A stretch of 64,000 bases of DNA from NCBI RefSeq assembly GCF_009933255.1, contig NZ_MAEI01000054.1:124001-188000 (forward strand), in the 5' to 3' direction. The DNA comes from Enterococcus diestrammenae (GTDB lineage: Bacteria; Bacillota; Bacilli; Lactobacillales; Enterococcaceae). This document shows, in pieces, positions 17,498 to 25,847 of the stretch (its first letter is position 1; the number at the start of each line of letters is the position of its first letter). Below the pieces are notes generated by a model, which was not told where the DNA came from, did no database searches, and worked only from the letters and a program-made list of their open reading frames with translations. The position numbers and the translations under genes are program-made.

Positions 17498-17515
17498 AGC
17501 TATCACCTCGAAAAC

Positions 17516-17545
17516 ATTATACAAACATACGTTCGTATAAATCAA
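17516..17545 (-). promoter_or_regulatory. Sigma-A promoter with LexA (DinR) box in the spacer
   Basis: On the - strand: -35 TTGATT (17545-17540), 18-base spacer, -10 TATAAT (17521-17516). The spacer contains CGAACGTATGTTTG (17535-17522), which fits the Gram-positive LexA consensus CGAAC-RNRY-GTTYC at all but the last base. The transcript would start about 10 bases before the ribosome site of the 90-residue protein. Confidence 0.78.
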
Positions 17546-17567
17546 GCGAACAAATCTTAAAGAACAC

Positions 17568-17596
17568 AAAAAAAGAGTGATCTCGAAAGATCACTC
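17568..17596 (-). terminator. Terminator of the tRNA-Leu transcript
   Basis: On the - strand a perfect 8-bp stem (17596-17589 with 17582-17575), six-base loop and a run of seven T (17574-17568), 6 bases after the tRNA. Confidence 0.88.
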
Positions 17597-17601
17597 AATG
17601 A

Positions 17602-17685
17602 TGCGGTCAAGAGGACTTGAACCTCCACGGTATTTCTACCACATGCGCCTGAAGCATGCGCGTCTGCCAATTCCGCCATGGCCGC
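17602..17685 (-). tRNA. tRNA-Leu, anticodon CAG
   Basis: 84 bases on the - strand. The D arm (GCG...CGC around AATTGGCAGA), the anticodon stem CATGC/GCATG with loop TTCAGGC (anticodon CAG), a class II variable arm (GGTA-GAAA-TACC) and the T arm (GAGG-TTCAAGT-CCTC) all fold. The acceptor stem GCGGCCA/TGACCGC has one A-C mismatch at pair 5:68. The discriminator is A and the next bases are TCA, so CCA is not encoded. The 3' end faces the prophage, which makes it a candidate attachment site. Confidence 0.88.
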
Positions 17686-17732
17686 CTGATATGCCGCGAT
17701 TCTATGGTGGATTGTACTAACGGTTATCGTCC

Positions 17733-17757
17733 CGTCTGCCAATTCCGCCACGGCCGC
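17733..17757 (-). pseudogene. 5' fragment of a second tRNA-Leu gene
   Basis: 25 bases identical at 24 positions to the first 25 bases of the intact tRNA-Leu (17661-17685). The following 47 bases (17732-17686) do not form anticodon or T arms. It lies directly behind the promoter, so the transcript begins with this broken copy. Confidence 0.7.
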
Positions 17758-17771
17758 ATAGGCATGAATAT

Positions 17772-17800
17772 AGAATAACGGAAGGTGCCTTAATTTGCAA
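17772..17800 (-). promoter_or_regulatory. tRNA-Leu promoter
   Basis: On the - strand: -35 TTGCAA (17800-17795), 17-base spacer, -10 TATTCT (17777-17772). Start of transcription would be about 8 bases before the 5' tRNA fragment. Confidence 0.65.
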
Positions 17801-17823
17801 CTATTTTTTAAGAAAAGGTCCAA

Positions 17824-18173
17824 TTTTTTATAGATCAGAAGCTTGTAATAGCTTGCTTCATAGGGTTTTATGAGGGAGTTGCAGGCTAATTTTCATAGGT
17901 AGTTTACCCTGTTTTGTGGGAACTTTTATTGCTCAAGTTTACTTAGAAATATTAGTGGAGACACTCGTGGGCATAACGATCTACAAGCTAAGTCAAAGAG
18001 GAAAGGTGGATTTGTAAATATCGTTGAAAGTCTTTCAATTGTCTGAAAAGTAAATACAAATATGAAAAATATCCAAAACATCCAGCACTTTTTCATAAAA
18101 TTGCGAAAAAAGGTTTATGTAACCGATTTTCTCGGTTATAATGTGTAAGGAAATCAGAGACTGGGGGATGGAT
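17824..18173. other. Intergenic stretch without a supported gene
   Basis: About 350 bases. No coding frame with a ribosome site was found. A TATAAT at 18137-18142 with a weak -35 (TTTATG, 18114-18119) is the likely promoter of the LPXTG gene. Confidence 0.5.
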
Positions 18174-18854
18174 ATGCGTAAATGGATTATGGCTGGTATG
18201 GTGCTTTTGGGCCTGGTGGTGGGAACGACTAGGGTGCAAGCAGCTGAAGCAGAGCTAGTCATCAAAGAAGAAGCGCAACAGTACCAATTGGCAGTCACCA
18301 ATAAAAAAGGTGATTTGTTAAACTTGGAACCAGGAGCGAAACTACCTGAAGAAACCATTACTTTGGCGAATGAAACTTCTAAAAAAACGTTTAACGTGAT
18401 GATGCGTCAAGCAGTGTCTGACGATTGGTTGATGGATTATTTGCAAGGGACCGTCTCGGTGGGAGATGAGGTTTATACGTTGGCAGAGATCATGTCTGGC
18501 GTGGAAGTTACAATTTGGCCAGGTGTAAAAACACCAGTTACCACCCACCTTTTCTTAGCTGGGGGCGAGTTGGGGAAAGATACGCGGCAAGCTAAAAGTA
18601 CCATGACTCTCGATTTTACGGTAACCGAAGAAGGTGTCGAGTTGCCAATGACCGCTAATTCGACGGATATGAGCACCTCTCAAAGTTCGAGTTCGCAAAG
18701 TAGTCACGCCAATTATGCTGGCCAAACGCCAGGCGGAAAGCTGCCAACTACCGGCTCCCGCATGGGTCAGTTCGCTACTCTTGGCGGATGTATCGTTATC
18801 GGTGGGGCGTTATTCTTATTACGCAACCGCAAAGATGAACGATTCCATAAATAA
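18174..18854 (+). CDS. LPXTG cell-wall-anchored surface protein
   Basis: 226 residues. ATG 18174 has GGGGG at a 6-base distance; ATG 18168 is too close to it. The signal peptide (MRKWIMAGMVLLGLVVG to VQAAE) is followed by a folded domain of about 150 residues of unknown type, a Ser/Gln/His-rich linker, the sortase motif LPTTG, a hydrophobic helix (CIVIGGALFLL) and the basic tail RNRKDERFHK. Sortase A would attach it to the wall. Ligand unknown. It is monocistronic, with its own promoter and terminator. Confidence 0.85.
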   Translation: MRKWIMAGMVLLGLVVGTTRVQAAEAELVIKEEAQQYQLAVTNKKGDLLNLEPGAKLPEETITLANETSKKTFNVMMRQAVSDDWLMDYLQGTVSVGDEVYTLAEIMSGVEVTIWPGVKTPVTTHLFLAGGELGKDTRQAKSTMTLDFTVTEEGVELPMTANSTDMSTSQSSSSQSSHANYAGQTPGGKLPTTGSRMGQFATLGGCIVIGGALFLLRNRKDERFHK

Positions 18855-18863
18855 TAAAAAATA

Positions 18864-18909
18864 AACACTGAAGCAAATCGGTTTCTACGCCGAGCTTCAG
18901 TGTTTTTTT
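18864..18909 (+). terminator. Terminator after the LPXTG gene
   Basis: An 11-bp perfect stem (18864-18874 with 18894-18904) followed by a T run to 18909. Confidence 0.88.
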
Positions 18910-18967
18910 ATATGCTGAGGTATGATCACGTTTGGTTTCACGAACCAGCTCTCTTCGGATTAAGGGC

Positions 18968-19645
18968 TTAATCTGCTAGTACATCTTGACTAGTAAAATA
19001 TGTCGGAAAGGCAGCGACGACGGCTTCAGCATCTTCGTTGACTTTGTGGATGTGGTGGCGGATTGCGACGCCTAGAGCTGCTTGATCGTTACTAGCAATC
19101 AAGGCAACGATTTCTCGATGTTCTTTTAAAATGTTATCCCAACCTAACTCAGCTACTTCCAAACGCAGGTACCGAAAACGATTTAAAGCCGTATTCAATA
19201 ATTGGAGCCACTCCCAAACGTGTTGCTTATTGGCGATTTCGTAAAGGGTTTGGTGAAATTCTTCGTCCAGTTGGAAATAGTGGTCATGGTCTCTGGCTTC
19301 AAAATAGATTTGCTGGATTTTTAGTTTGTTTTCCAGTTCAGCCAGTTGCACAGGGGTGATGACTTGGGCAACTTCTTGGGCGACGATTTCCTCGATGTTT
19401 TCCCGGACAAAGCGGGCTTCGTAGACTTCTTGCAGGTCGATTTTGGAGATGTAGGTGCCACTTTGGGGGATGACAGTCATCAAGCCTTCTTTTTGTAAAC
19501 GTAAGATGGCTTCTCGTACCGGTGTTTCCCCGATACCTAGCTGATGTACCAAATCTTTTTTGGAGACTTTGGCTCCGGGTTTGAGTTCATTTTTCAAAAT
19601 CTGTTCTTTTAAGCGGCGGTAAGCTCGGGATTGGTTGTTTTCCAC
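18968..19645 (-). CDS. GntR-family transcriptional regulator (FCD/FadR subfamily)
   Basis: 225 residues from GTG 19645. Residues 1-70 are a GntR winged helix-turn-helix (LKEQILKNELKPGAKVSKKDLVHQLGIGETPVREAILRLQKEGLMTVIPQ region). Residues 80-215 are an all-helical FCD effector domain with the metal-binding type residues seen in this subfamily (D-x-x-x-H and H-x-x-x-V near VAIRHHIHKV). Such proteins repress genes for acids or sugars and are released by a small carboxylic ligand. A 20-bp imperfect palindrome lies 38 bases before its start, so it probably controls itself. Targets are not evident; the divergent ABC operon is one candidate. Confidence 0.85.
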   Translation of the reverse strand: MENNQSRAYRRLKEQILKNELKPGAKVSKKDLVHQLGIGETPVREAILRLQKEGLMTVIPQSGTYISKIDLQEVYEARFVRENIEEIVAQEVAQVITPVQLAELENKLKIQQIYFEARDHDHYFQLDEEFHQTLYEIANKQHVWEWLQLLNTALNRFRYLRLEVAELGWDNILKEHREIVALIASNDQAALGVAIRHHIHKVNEDAEAVVAAFPTYFTSQDVLAD

Positions 19646-19682
19646 TGGAAGGCACCGTCCTTTCTTGAATTCCTCTTATCTA

Positions 19683-19702
19683 AATACTAATATATCAGTA
19701 TT
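19683..19702. promoter_or_regulatory. Imperfect palindrome, candidate operator of the GntR protein
   Basis: AATACT at 19683 and AGTATT at 19697 flank an AT-rich centre; the 20-mer nearly equals its reverse complement. It lies in the 253-base divergent region between the regulator and the ABC operon. Confidence 0.45.
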
Positions 19703-19837
19703 CTGGATGCAAGCTTCTTTTCCTTCCGCGGGATGACCGGCCATAAAAATTCCCTGTTTCTTTCAAAAATTATTCACACTTTTTAATCTTGGTTTATGTT
19801 TTCTTCCTTAAGCTTTTTTCAAGGTTTCCTTGGTGTA

Positions 19838-19863
19838 GCAAATAACTTGTGAGTTATTTTTGC
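19838..19863. promoter_or_regulatory. Inverted repeat before the ABC operon
   Basis: GCAAATAACT (19838-19847) pairs with AGTTATTTTTGC (19852-19863) apart from two extra T. It could be an operator or a 5'-leader hairpin about 35 bases before the ATPase start. Confidence 0.35.
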
Positions 19864-19898
19864 CACGGAAAGATGATGAATGATAAGGAGGACCACCA

Positions 19899-20855
19899 GT
19901 GATTGAAGTAACAGGATTGGTAAAAAAATATGGGGACCAATTGGCCGTTGATCAATTGAGTTTTACCTTGGAATCTGGCCGTATCTATGGCTTGTTGGGA
20001 GCCAATGGGGCGGGAAAATCCACCACCATGAATATCATTACCGGTTATTTAGGAGCTGCCGCCGGTGATGTGGTCATCAATGGCAAAAATATTTTGGATG
20101 AACCGGAAGCGGCCAAACGTCAAATTGGCTACCTACCAGAAACACCACCCTTGTATCCCGAGATGAAAGTCACGGAATACTTGCAGTTTGCGATGGGGCT
20201 TAAGGGGCTTCATAAAGAACGGATCGCGCCCCATCTCCAAGAATTGCTGGAAAAGGTGCAGCTGGAAGATGTCAAAGATCGTTTGATTCGTAATTTATCA
20301 AAAGGTTACAAACAACGAGTGGGCTTGGCCGAAGCGCTGATTGGCTGGCCACCGATCATTATTTTAGACGAGCCGACAGTGGGTTTGGATCCGCAGCAAA
20401 TTATCGGAATTCGCCAATTGATCACCCAACTGGGAGAGAAACATACGGTGATTTTAAGCTCCCATATTTTGGCAGAAGTACAAGAGATTTGTGATCATAT
20501 TTTAGTGATTCAACAAGGAAAATTGATCGCTAGTGAATCTACAGAAGATCTGTTAGCTTTGATGAATCCTTCGCAAGGACTGGAGCTGGTAGTAGAAGGG
20601 GAGGAAAAACAAGTCTCTGACATCTTGAGTAGCGTGCCTAATATTCACAAAGTCGTTTTTGGTGAAATGCTGGCGACCACTATAACCGTCCGTCTTGAAG
20701 TGGTAGGCGAGGTGGATTTGCGTCGGGACTTATTTTTTGCCTTTGCGAAAGCTGGTGTCCCGATTTTAGAATATGGGCATTCCCAGACAAATCTGGAACA
20801 GGCATTCTTGGAACTGATTAAAGATCCTACACCAGAGGAGGGGCAACCAGCATGA
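19899..20855 (+). CDS. ABC transporter ATP-binding protein (GldA/CcmA type)
   Basis: 318 residues. Walker A GANGAGKST (about residues 37-45), signature LSKGYKQR, Walker B IIILDEPTVGLDP and the switch His in ILSSH are all present. A C-terminal ~80-residue extension is typical for ATPases that pair with ABC-2 permeases. GTG 19899 follows AAGGAGG. It is the first gene of a four-gene operon (ATPase, ABC-2 permease, GldG-like, DUF4340) resembling the gliding-type ABC cluster that is widespread also in non-gliding bacteria. Substrate unknown. Confidence 0.9.
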   Translation: MIEVTGLVKKYGDQLAVDQLSFTLESGRIYGLLGANGAGKSTTMNIITGYLGAAAGDVVINGKNILDEPEAAKRQIGYLPETPPLYPEMKVTEYLQFAMGLKGLHKERIAPHLQELLEKVQLEDVKDRLIRNLSKGYKQRVGLAEALIGWPPIIILDEPTVGLDPQQIIGIRQLITQLGEKHTVILSSHILAEVQEICDHILVIQQGKLIASESTEDLLALMNPSQGLELVVEGEEKQVSDILSSVPNIHKVVFGEMLATTITVRLEVVGEVDLRRDLFFAFAKAGVPILEYGHSQTNLEQAFLELIKDPTPEEGQPA

Positions 20856-21718
20856 TTGCAGTCTATAAACGAGAGCTGAAAAGTTTTTTTCAGACGATGA
20901 TTGGAAATATTTTTTTGGCATTTTTGATAGGTTTTGTGGGCTTTTATTTCACCATGTACAACCTGAACTACGGCTATAACTTTTTTAGTTATGCTTTAAG
21001 TTCGGCGACGTTGATTTTGGTTTTCGTGATTCCGATTTTGACGATGCGTTCTTTTGCAGAAGAGCGCAAAAATAAGACGGATCAGTTGTTATTGACAGCG
21101 CCGATAAAAGTAACCAGCATCGTCTTGGGTAAATATTTGGCGATGGTTACCTTGTTTTTGATGGCCTGTCTAGTATTTTGTGTCTGTCCTTTGATTATCA
21201 AAACTATGGGAACGGCGCATTTTCGAATTGATTACCTTGCTATTTTGGTTTTCTTTTTGATTGGTTGTTTTTTTATCGCCTTAGGTATGTACGTATCTGC
21301 CTTGACGGAGAGTCAGATTATCGCTGCTGTCAGTACCATTGGCATCATGCTTGTTTTCTTTTTTATGTCTGCTTTTTTGGGACTGCTGCCGCAAAGCGCT
21401 AGTGGCAATCTTATCGGTCTTTTGATCATCATTGCCCTTATGTGTTTGCTGATTCAAAATCAAATACACTCTTGGCTTGTAACTGGAGCTGTCGCTGGCC
21501 TAGTACTGCTAGTGATTTTTACTTGGTATTTCATTGACAATACTGCCTTTGAAAACATGCTAGTGACGTTTTTGACCCACTTCCAATTTTTGGATACTTT
21601 ATCCCAAATTGCCGATAGTTATGTGCTGAAGCTCTCTGATTTGGTGTTGCTGCTGTCGACAGGTGGGCTTTTCGTATTTTTGACCATTCAAAGCATCGAA
21701 AAACGTCGTTGGAGCTAA
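20852..21718 (+). CDS. ABC-2 type permease (GldF-like)
   Basis: 288 residues with six hydrophobic segments (about residues 17-40, 52-72, 98-120, 130-152, 165-200 and 210-232) and a seventh near the C-terminus. The loop MRSFAEERKNKTDQLLLTAP after helix 2 is the standard ABC-2 coupling segment. It overlaps the ATPase gene by four bases. It should form the membrane channel for the ATPase; the cargo is unknown. Confidence 0.88.
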   Translation: MIAVYKRELKSFFQTMIGNIFLAFLIGFVGFYFTMYNLNYGYNFFSYALSSATLILVFVIPILTMRSFAEERKNKTDQLLLTAPIKVTSIVLGKYLAMVTLFLMACLVFCVCPLIIKTMGTAHFRIDYLAILVFFLIGCFFIALGMYVSALTESQIIAAVSTIGIMLVFFFMSAFLGLLPQSASGNLIGLLIIIALMCLLIQNQIHSWLVTGAVAGLVLLVIFTWYFIDNTAFENMLVTFLTHFQFLDTLSQIADSYVLKLSDLVLLLSTGGLFVFLTIQSIEKRRWS

Positions 21719-21762
21719 GCTTGTTATTTTGCTGCCAGTAAGTTAGCTGATAGGAGGATATT

Positions 21763-23304
21763 ATGAAAGAAAAATGGTATACGCTCAAAGTGGCAATCCA
21801 TCGTGTTTTTTCGAAAGAGGCCGTCTTAGCTTCCATCAAAAAGACCGGTGTTAAAAAAGGCGCTTATCAAGGAGGGCTCACAGTATTGGTGGTTTTAATT
21901 TTGGTCATCGCTAATCTAGTAGCAGGACAACTTCCCAGTAACATCAATACGCTAGATTTAAGTGAAGAACAAGTTTTAGAATTATCCGAGACTTCCAAAG
22001 AGTATCTGGGGGGGTTGGACGAGAAACTCCAATTCATCGTTTTGGCAGATAAAAACGATGCTGACCCAACTATCGCTTCGTTTATCGAAAAATATGCGGC
22101 GACTTCCAAGAATATTAGTGTTCAATGGGTGGATCCAGTCTTGCATCCGGGAACTTTGAGTACCTATAGTGCGGAAGCCAATAGTGTGGTAATCAAAAAT
22201 AAGACCACCGAAGACTTTGAAGTGATTAGTTTCAGTAGTATTTATAGTTCGAGTTACGATAGCTCCTATCAAACGGTGACAACCTTTGATGGGGATGGTC
22301 AATTCACCAGTGCCATCCATAGTTTGACCAATGACACCAGCCACAAGATTTATCTGACATCTGGTCATAATGAACAAGCGCTAGGGACGAGTATCACGGC
22401 TTTGTTTGACAAAGCCAACTACGAAACGGCAGATTTAAACACGGTTTTGACCGCGGAAATTCCTGATGATTGTGACTTGTTGTTGATCAATGCGCCAGAG
22501 ACGGATTTTACAGAAGATGAAGTCAAAAATTTGGAAAGCTATGTAGCAAGTGGCGGAAAATTGATGATTCTCCCTTTATCCCAAGAAGAAAACTTACCAA
22601 ATCTGACACAGCTGATGAAAGATTATGGCTTGAAAATGACTGAAGGCTATATTGCCGATAGTACCCGGTCTTATCAAGGTCAAGCCTATTATCTGTTTCC
22701 AAACGTGACAGCCACCGGCGACTATTTGCAAGAGTTGACCAATCAGATGGTATTGATTCCTAATGCTAAAGGCTTCACTGAAGTAGATCCAAAATCTGAT
22801 GATATCACGGTGACCCAATTGCTGGCAACGAGTTCTGACGGCTACAACGTGACCGAAGATGACCAAGTCCAAGGCACCTATACGTTGGGGGCTGTGGCGA
22901 CACAGTCAGTAGCAGAGGAAACTGCTGAAACAACAAGTGAATCTGGCAAAGAAACCACCGAATCCTCCAGCGAAACGGAGGATTCCTCCACAGCTAGCAG
23001 CGACGAAACGACCACGGAAGATGTAGCTGCTGAAGGTAGAGTTACGATCTTAGCCTCCTCAAGTATCATCGATGAAACAATGACGACTTCCTTGCCAACC
23101 TTAGAAAACAATACCTTCTTTATGAATACGGTCACTGCTAATTTTGATGGCGTCGAAAATATCTCAATTGAAGCCAAAACCATGAATGGCAATACCAACA
23201 CCGTGCAACAAGCTGGTGGCATTAGTATTGTTGCGATTTTATTGTTGCCAATCTTAATTTTAGCAGCGGGCTTTGTCACATGGTTCCGCCGGCGGAAAGC
23301 CTAG
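21763..23304 (+). CDS. GldG-like ABC auxiliary protein
   Basis: 513 residues. A cytoplasmic N-terminus is followed by a membrane helix (residues about 35-57), a large extracytoplasmic domain of the ABC_transp_aux/GldG type (HNEQALG, CDLLLINAPETDFTEDEV and GGKLMILP segments) and a C-terminal helix (ISIVAILLLPILILAAGFVTW) with a basic tail. At about residues 385-425 there is a Ser/Thr/Glu-rich insert just before the last folded segment. Related proteins couple an ABC-2 transporter to an extracytoplasmic process. The gap to the permease is 44 bases with AGGAGG. Confidence 0.82.
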   Translation: MKEKWYTLKVAIHRVFSKEAVLASIKKTGVKKGAYQGGLTVLVVLILVIANLVAGQLPSNINTLDLSEEQVLELSETSKEYLGGLDEKLQFIVLADKNDADPTIASFIEKYAATSKNISVQWVDPVLHPGTLSTYSAEANSVVIKNKTTEDFEVISFSSIYSSSYDSSYQTVTTFDGDGQFTSAIHSLTNDTSHKIYLTSGHNEQALGTSITALFDKANYETADLNTVLTAEIPDDCDLLLINAPETDFTEDEVKNLESYVASGGKLMILPLSQEENLPNLTQLMKDYGLKMTEGYIADSTRSYQGQAYYLFPNVTATGDYLQELTNQMVLIPNAKGFTEVDPKSDDITVTQLLATSSDGYNVTEDDQVQGTYTLGAVATQSVAEETAETTSESGKETTESSSETEDSSTASSDETTTEDVAAEGRVTILASSSIIDETMTTSLPTLENNTFFMNTVTANFDGVENISIEAKTMNGNTNTVQQAGGISIVAILLLPILILAAGFVTWFRRRKA

Positions 23305-23315
23305 GAGGGAGTCAA

Positions 23316-24347
23316 ATGAAGAAATATCTGATTTTAATCGGTGTATTCATCGGTCTCCTTGTTGCCTATCTCCTATTGAATTCTTACAATGAAAAGCAAA
23401 CGGAAGAAGCCACCGCTGCCAGTGAGGCGGCAACGATTACGGTGATGGCTTTGGGTGACCCTAAGACGTTGGCAGTCACAGCTGGGAATACTCGTTTGAC
23501 CTTCGAGTATGATGGAGAAAACTGGGTAGCTAAAGGTCATGAGAAAGTGGCTTTGGCGCAGTCCCAAATGGTGAGACAAGTGGCCAGCTTTCAAGAAATG
23601 ACGGCAAATCGAAAATTAACTGAGGACTTAGATGAAGCTTCCGTCTATGGATTAGACGATCCAAGCATGCGTTTTAGTTACACAGATCAGGAGGGGAACG
23701 TTAGCGTATTAAACGTGGGAAATGAATCTACTACAGCAGGTTACTATTATTGCCAAGTGGAAGAAGACGAGGGGCTTTACCTGATTTCCTCAACTGACTT
23801 GACTAGTTGGAGTACGGCTTTAGAGGATTATGTCGAAGTGCCGGCTTTACCAAATGTTCAAGCGAGCGCGATTACCGAAATCACTCGCCAATCCGGTGAT
23901 GAGAAACAAACTTTAGTGGCTAGCGAAGCCAAAGAGGATACGACCGAGGCATCCACTAGTGAGTCTAGCGAAACTGTTGATAGCACAGAAGAGACGACAG
24001 CCTCAACGACTGGGACAGAGGAGACCGCGACTTCTGATACCGAAGAGAAGGATCCCTTTGCGCAGGCCTGCTATATCCTTAGCTATCTAGGATTGACTAG
24101 CTGTTTTTGCGCAGACGCTTCTGAAGCGGATTTAGCAGATTTAGGGTTAGCGAAAGATAGTCGTATTCAGTATACTTATACTTATCAAACCGATACCGAT
24201 GAAGAACGCGTCAGCCAGACTTTCTATGTGGGTAGCTACGATAGCGACAAAGCAGCTTATTATGTGATGTTACCAGATGATCCGTCTGTTTATTTGGTCA
24301 CCCAAACGACAGTAGAAGATTTGGCAGCGTGCTTCACAGCAGAATAG
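23316..24347 (+). CDS. DUF4340 domain membrane-anchored protein
   Basis: 343 residues from ATG 23316 (GGAGGGAGTCAA upstream); the frame start at 23280 lies within the previous gene and lacks a ribosome site. One N-terminal membrane helix (YLILIGVFIGLLVAYLLL) anchors an outside domain with two DUF4340-like repeats: YGLDDPSMRFSYTD and the later DSRIQYTYTY. Between them, about residues 205-245, is a Thr/Glu/Ser-rich disordered insert. DUF4340 genes regularly follow GldG genes. The biochemical role is unknown; it probably completes the transporter complex. Confidence 0.8.
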   Translation: MKKYLILIGVFIGLLVAYLLLNSYNEKQTEEATAASEAATITVMALGDPKTLAVTAGNTRLTFEYDGENWVAKGHEKVALAQSQMVRQVASFQEMTANRKLTEDLDEASVYGLDDPSMRFSYTDQEGNVSVLNVGNESTTAGYYYCQVEEDEGLYLISSTDLTSWSTALEDYVEVPALPNVQASAITEITRQSGDEKQTLVASEAKEDTTEASTSESSETVDSTEETTASTTGTEETATSDTEEKDPFAQACYILSYLGLTSCFCADASEADLADLGLAKDSRIQYTYTYQTDTDEERVSQTFYVGSYDSDKAAYYVMLPDDPSVYLVTQTTVEDLAACFTAE

Positions 24348-24357
24348 AAAAGAACGA

Positions 24358-24401
24358 AAAGCAGATGAGTGATTCTAAAGAAATCAGTTGTCTGCTTTTT
24401 T
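24358..24401 (+). terminator. Terminator of the ABC operon
   Basis: AAAGCAGA (24358-24365) pairs with TCTGCTTT (24391-24398), with an inner TGATT/AATCA stem, followed by a T run. Confidence 0.8.
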
Positions 24402-24470
24402 GGCAGCGTATTGACTCGCTTTCTCGGCTAGTTGTCAGGTTACCTGTCTCTATCGCCAAATTGGTCTATA

Positions 24471-24487
24471 TGTCAGAAATCCTCACA
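24471..24487. promoter_or_regulatory. GlnR box 1
   Basis: TGTCA-GAAATCC-TCACA is an exact match to the GlnR/TnrA consensus TGTNA-N7-TNACA. It is centred 84 bases upstream of box 2, eight helical turns. Confidence 0.75.
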
Positions 24488-24534
24488 AACTACGAAACGA
24501 ATTGAAAAATAATTTAAAAAATTCAGAAAATATT

Positions 24535-24571
24535 TTGGATTTTTGAAAAGTTCCTGTTAGAATAGCTTACA
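24535..24571 (+). promoter_or_regulatory. amt-glnK promoter with GlnR box 2 over the -10
   Basis: -35 TTGGAT (24535-24540), 17-base spacer, -10 TAGAAT (24558-24563). The exact GlnR box TGTTA-GAATAGC-TTACA (24555-24571) covers the -10, so bound GlnR would block RNA polymerase when glutamine is plentiful. Confidence 0.78.
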
Positions 24572-24606
24572 TAACCAACAAGGTTGATTAAAAAAGGAGT
24601 GATTGG

Positions 24607-25824
24607 ATGGAGACAGGAAACATCGCATTTATTTTGATTTGTTCGGGAATGGTATTTTTGATGACACCAGCACTAGCGTTTTTCTACGGTGGTCTCGAAC
24701 GCCGAAAAAACATTCTGAACACCATGATGATGGTCATATGTACGATGGGATTGGCCTCGCTGATTTGGCTTGCGGTTGGCTACAGTCTTTCCTTTAGTGG
24801 AGGAGGTTCTTTTATCGGTAATTTCGATAAAGCCTTCTTTAACGGCGTGTCCATGACTCAAGGAGTAGGATTGCCAGAAGGGTTGTTTGCTGGTTTTCAG
24901 ATGATGTTTGCTTTGATTACTACCGCGATTTTGACTGGCTCGGTGGTTGGGCGCATGCGTTTTCCAGCTATCTTTTTGTTTATTGCAATCTGGTTGGTGG
25001 TCGTTTATGCACCGATGGCTCACATGGTGTGGGGTGGTGGTTTCTTGGAGGAAATCGGCTCCATCGATTTTGCAGGAGGCAATGTCGTTCATATTAGCTC
25101 GGGCATCTCGGGACTTGTCCTCGCTTTGGTCTTAGGTAGACGACGCGAGTACCAGCAAATGGAATACCGTCCGCATAACATTCCATTCGTGGTGCTGGGA
25201 ACTGGATTGTTATGGTTTGGGTGGTTTGGTTTCAACGCTGGGTCGGCTTTAGCAGCTGATGGCCTAGCGATTCATGCCTTGTTGACCACCAATACAGCGG
25301 CTGCTGCGGGGATGTTAGCGTGGATGTTATTGGAACGTGTCAAAAATGGCAAGCCGACTGTAGTGGGGGCTTGTACTGGAGCAGTCGTCGGGTTAGTCGC
25401 AATCACTCCAGGTGCTGGTTTTGTTTCTTTATGGTCAGCAATTGTGATTGGTGCGTTGGTTAGTCCTTGTTGTTACTTCTTTATTTCTGTGATTAAGCAT
25501 AAGCTTGGCTTTGACGATGCCTTAGATGCTTTTGGCTGTCATGGTGTTGGTGGGATTTTTGGTGGGCTTATGACCGGGATTTTTGCAGATCCAGCAGTCA
25601 ATGGGAAAACGGGCTTGATTTATGGCGGACCGGAACTATTTATCGCTCAAATCGAAAGTATTATCTTTACGATTGTTTTTGCTGGATTAGCCAGTCTAAT
25701 CATCATCAGTGTCATCAAACGCTTCCTGCCGATTCGCGTCACTGCAAAAGAAGAAGCCGTCGGGATGGATCGTTCGGAACATGATGAAACAGCTTATCCG
25801 ACCTTCTCAGGGATGGACTCTTAA
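24607..25824 (+). CDS. amtB: Ammonium transporter (Amt/MEP family)
   Basis: 405 residues, eleven predicted membrane helices. Family features: [10 protein letters not shown] after helix 1, [10 protein letters not shown] in the loop, [13 protein letters not shown] (the Amt signature, with Asp and the pore His-containing helix), [16 protein letters not shown], and [14 protein letters not shown] with the second pore His. It conducts ammonium/ammonia at low external concentration. AAAGGAGTGATTGG precedes ATG 24607. It is followed by glnK and preceded by two GlnR boxes. Confidence 0.95.
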   Translation: METGNIAFILICSGMVFLMTPALAFFYGGLERRKNILNTMMMVICTMGLASLIWLAVGYSLSFSGGGSFIGNFDKAFFNGVSMTQGVGLPEGLFAGFQMMFALITTAILTGSVVGRMRFPAIFLFIAIWLVVVYAPMAHMVWGGGFLEEIGSIDFAGGNVVHISSGISGLVLALVLGRRREYQQMEYRPHNIPFVVLGTGLLWFGWFGFNAGSALAADGLAIHALLTTNTAAAAGMLAWMLLERVKNGKPTVVGACTGAVVGLVAITPGAGFVSLWSAIVIGALVSPCCYFFISVIKHKLGFDDALDAFGCHGVGGIFGGLMTGIFADPAVNGKTGLIYGGPELFIAQIESIIFTIVFAGLASLIIISVIKRFLPIRVTAKEEAVGMDRSEHDETAYPTFSGMDS

Positions 25825-25847
25825 TAATGGGTGAAGGAGACGAAGAG

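Noticed and set aside
17225..17569. Longer start (17569) for the OB-fold-like gene
   Set aside because: It would place the LexA box, -10 and -35 inside the coding region; ATG 17497 has a strong ribosome site.
17557..17823. 88-codon - strand frame
   Set aside because: It is a translation of the tRNA-Leu gene, its broken copy and the terminator.
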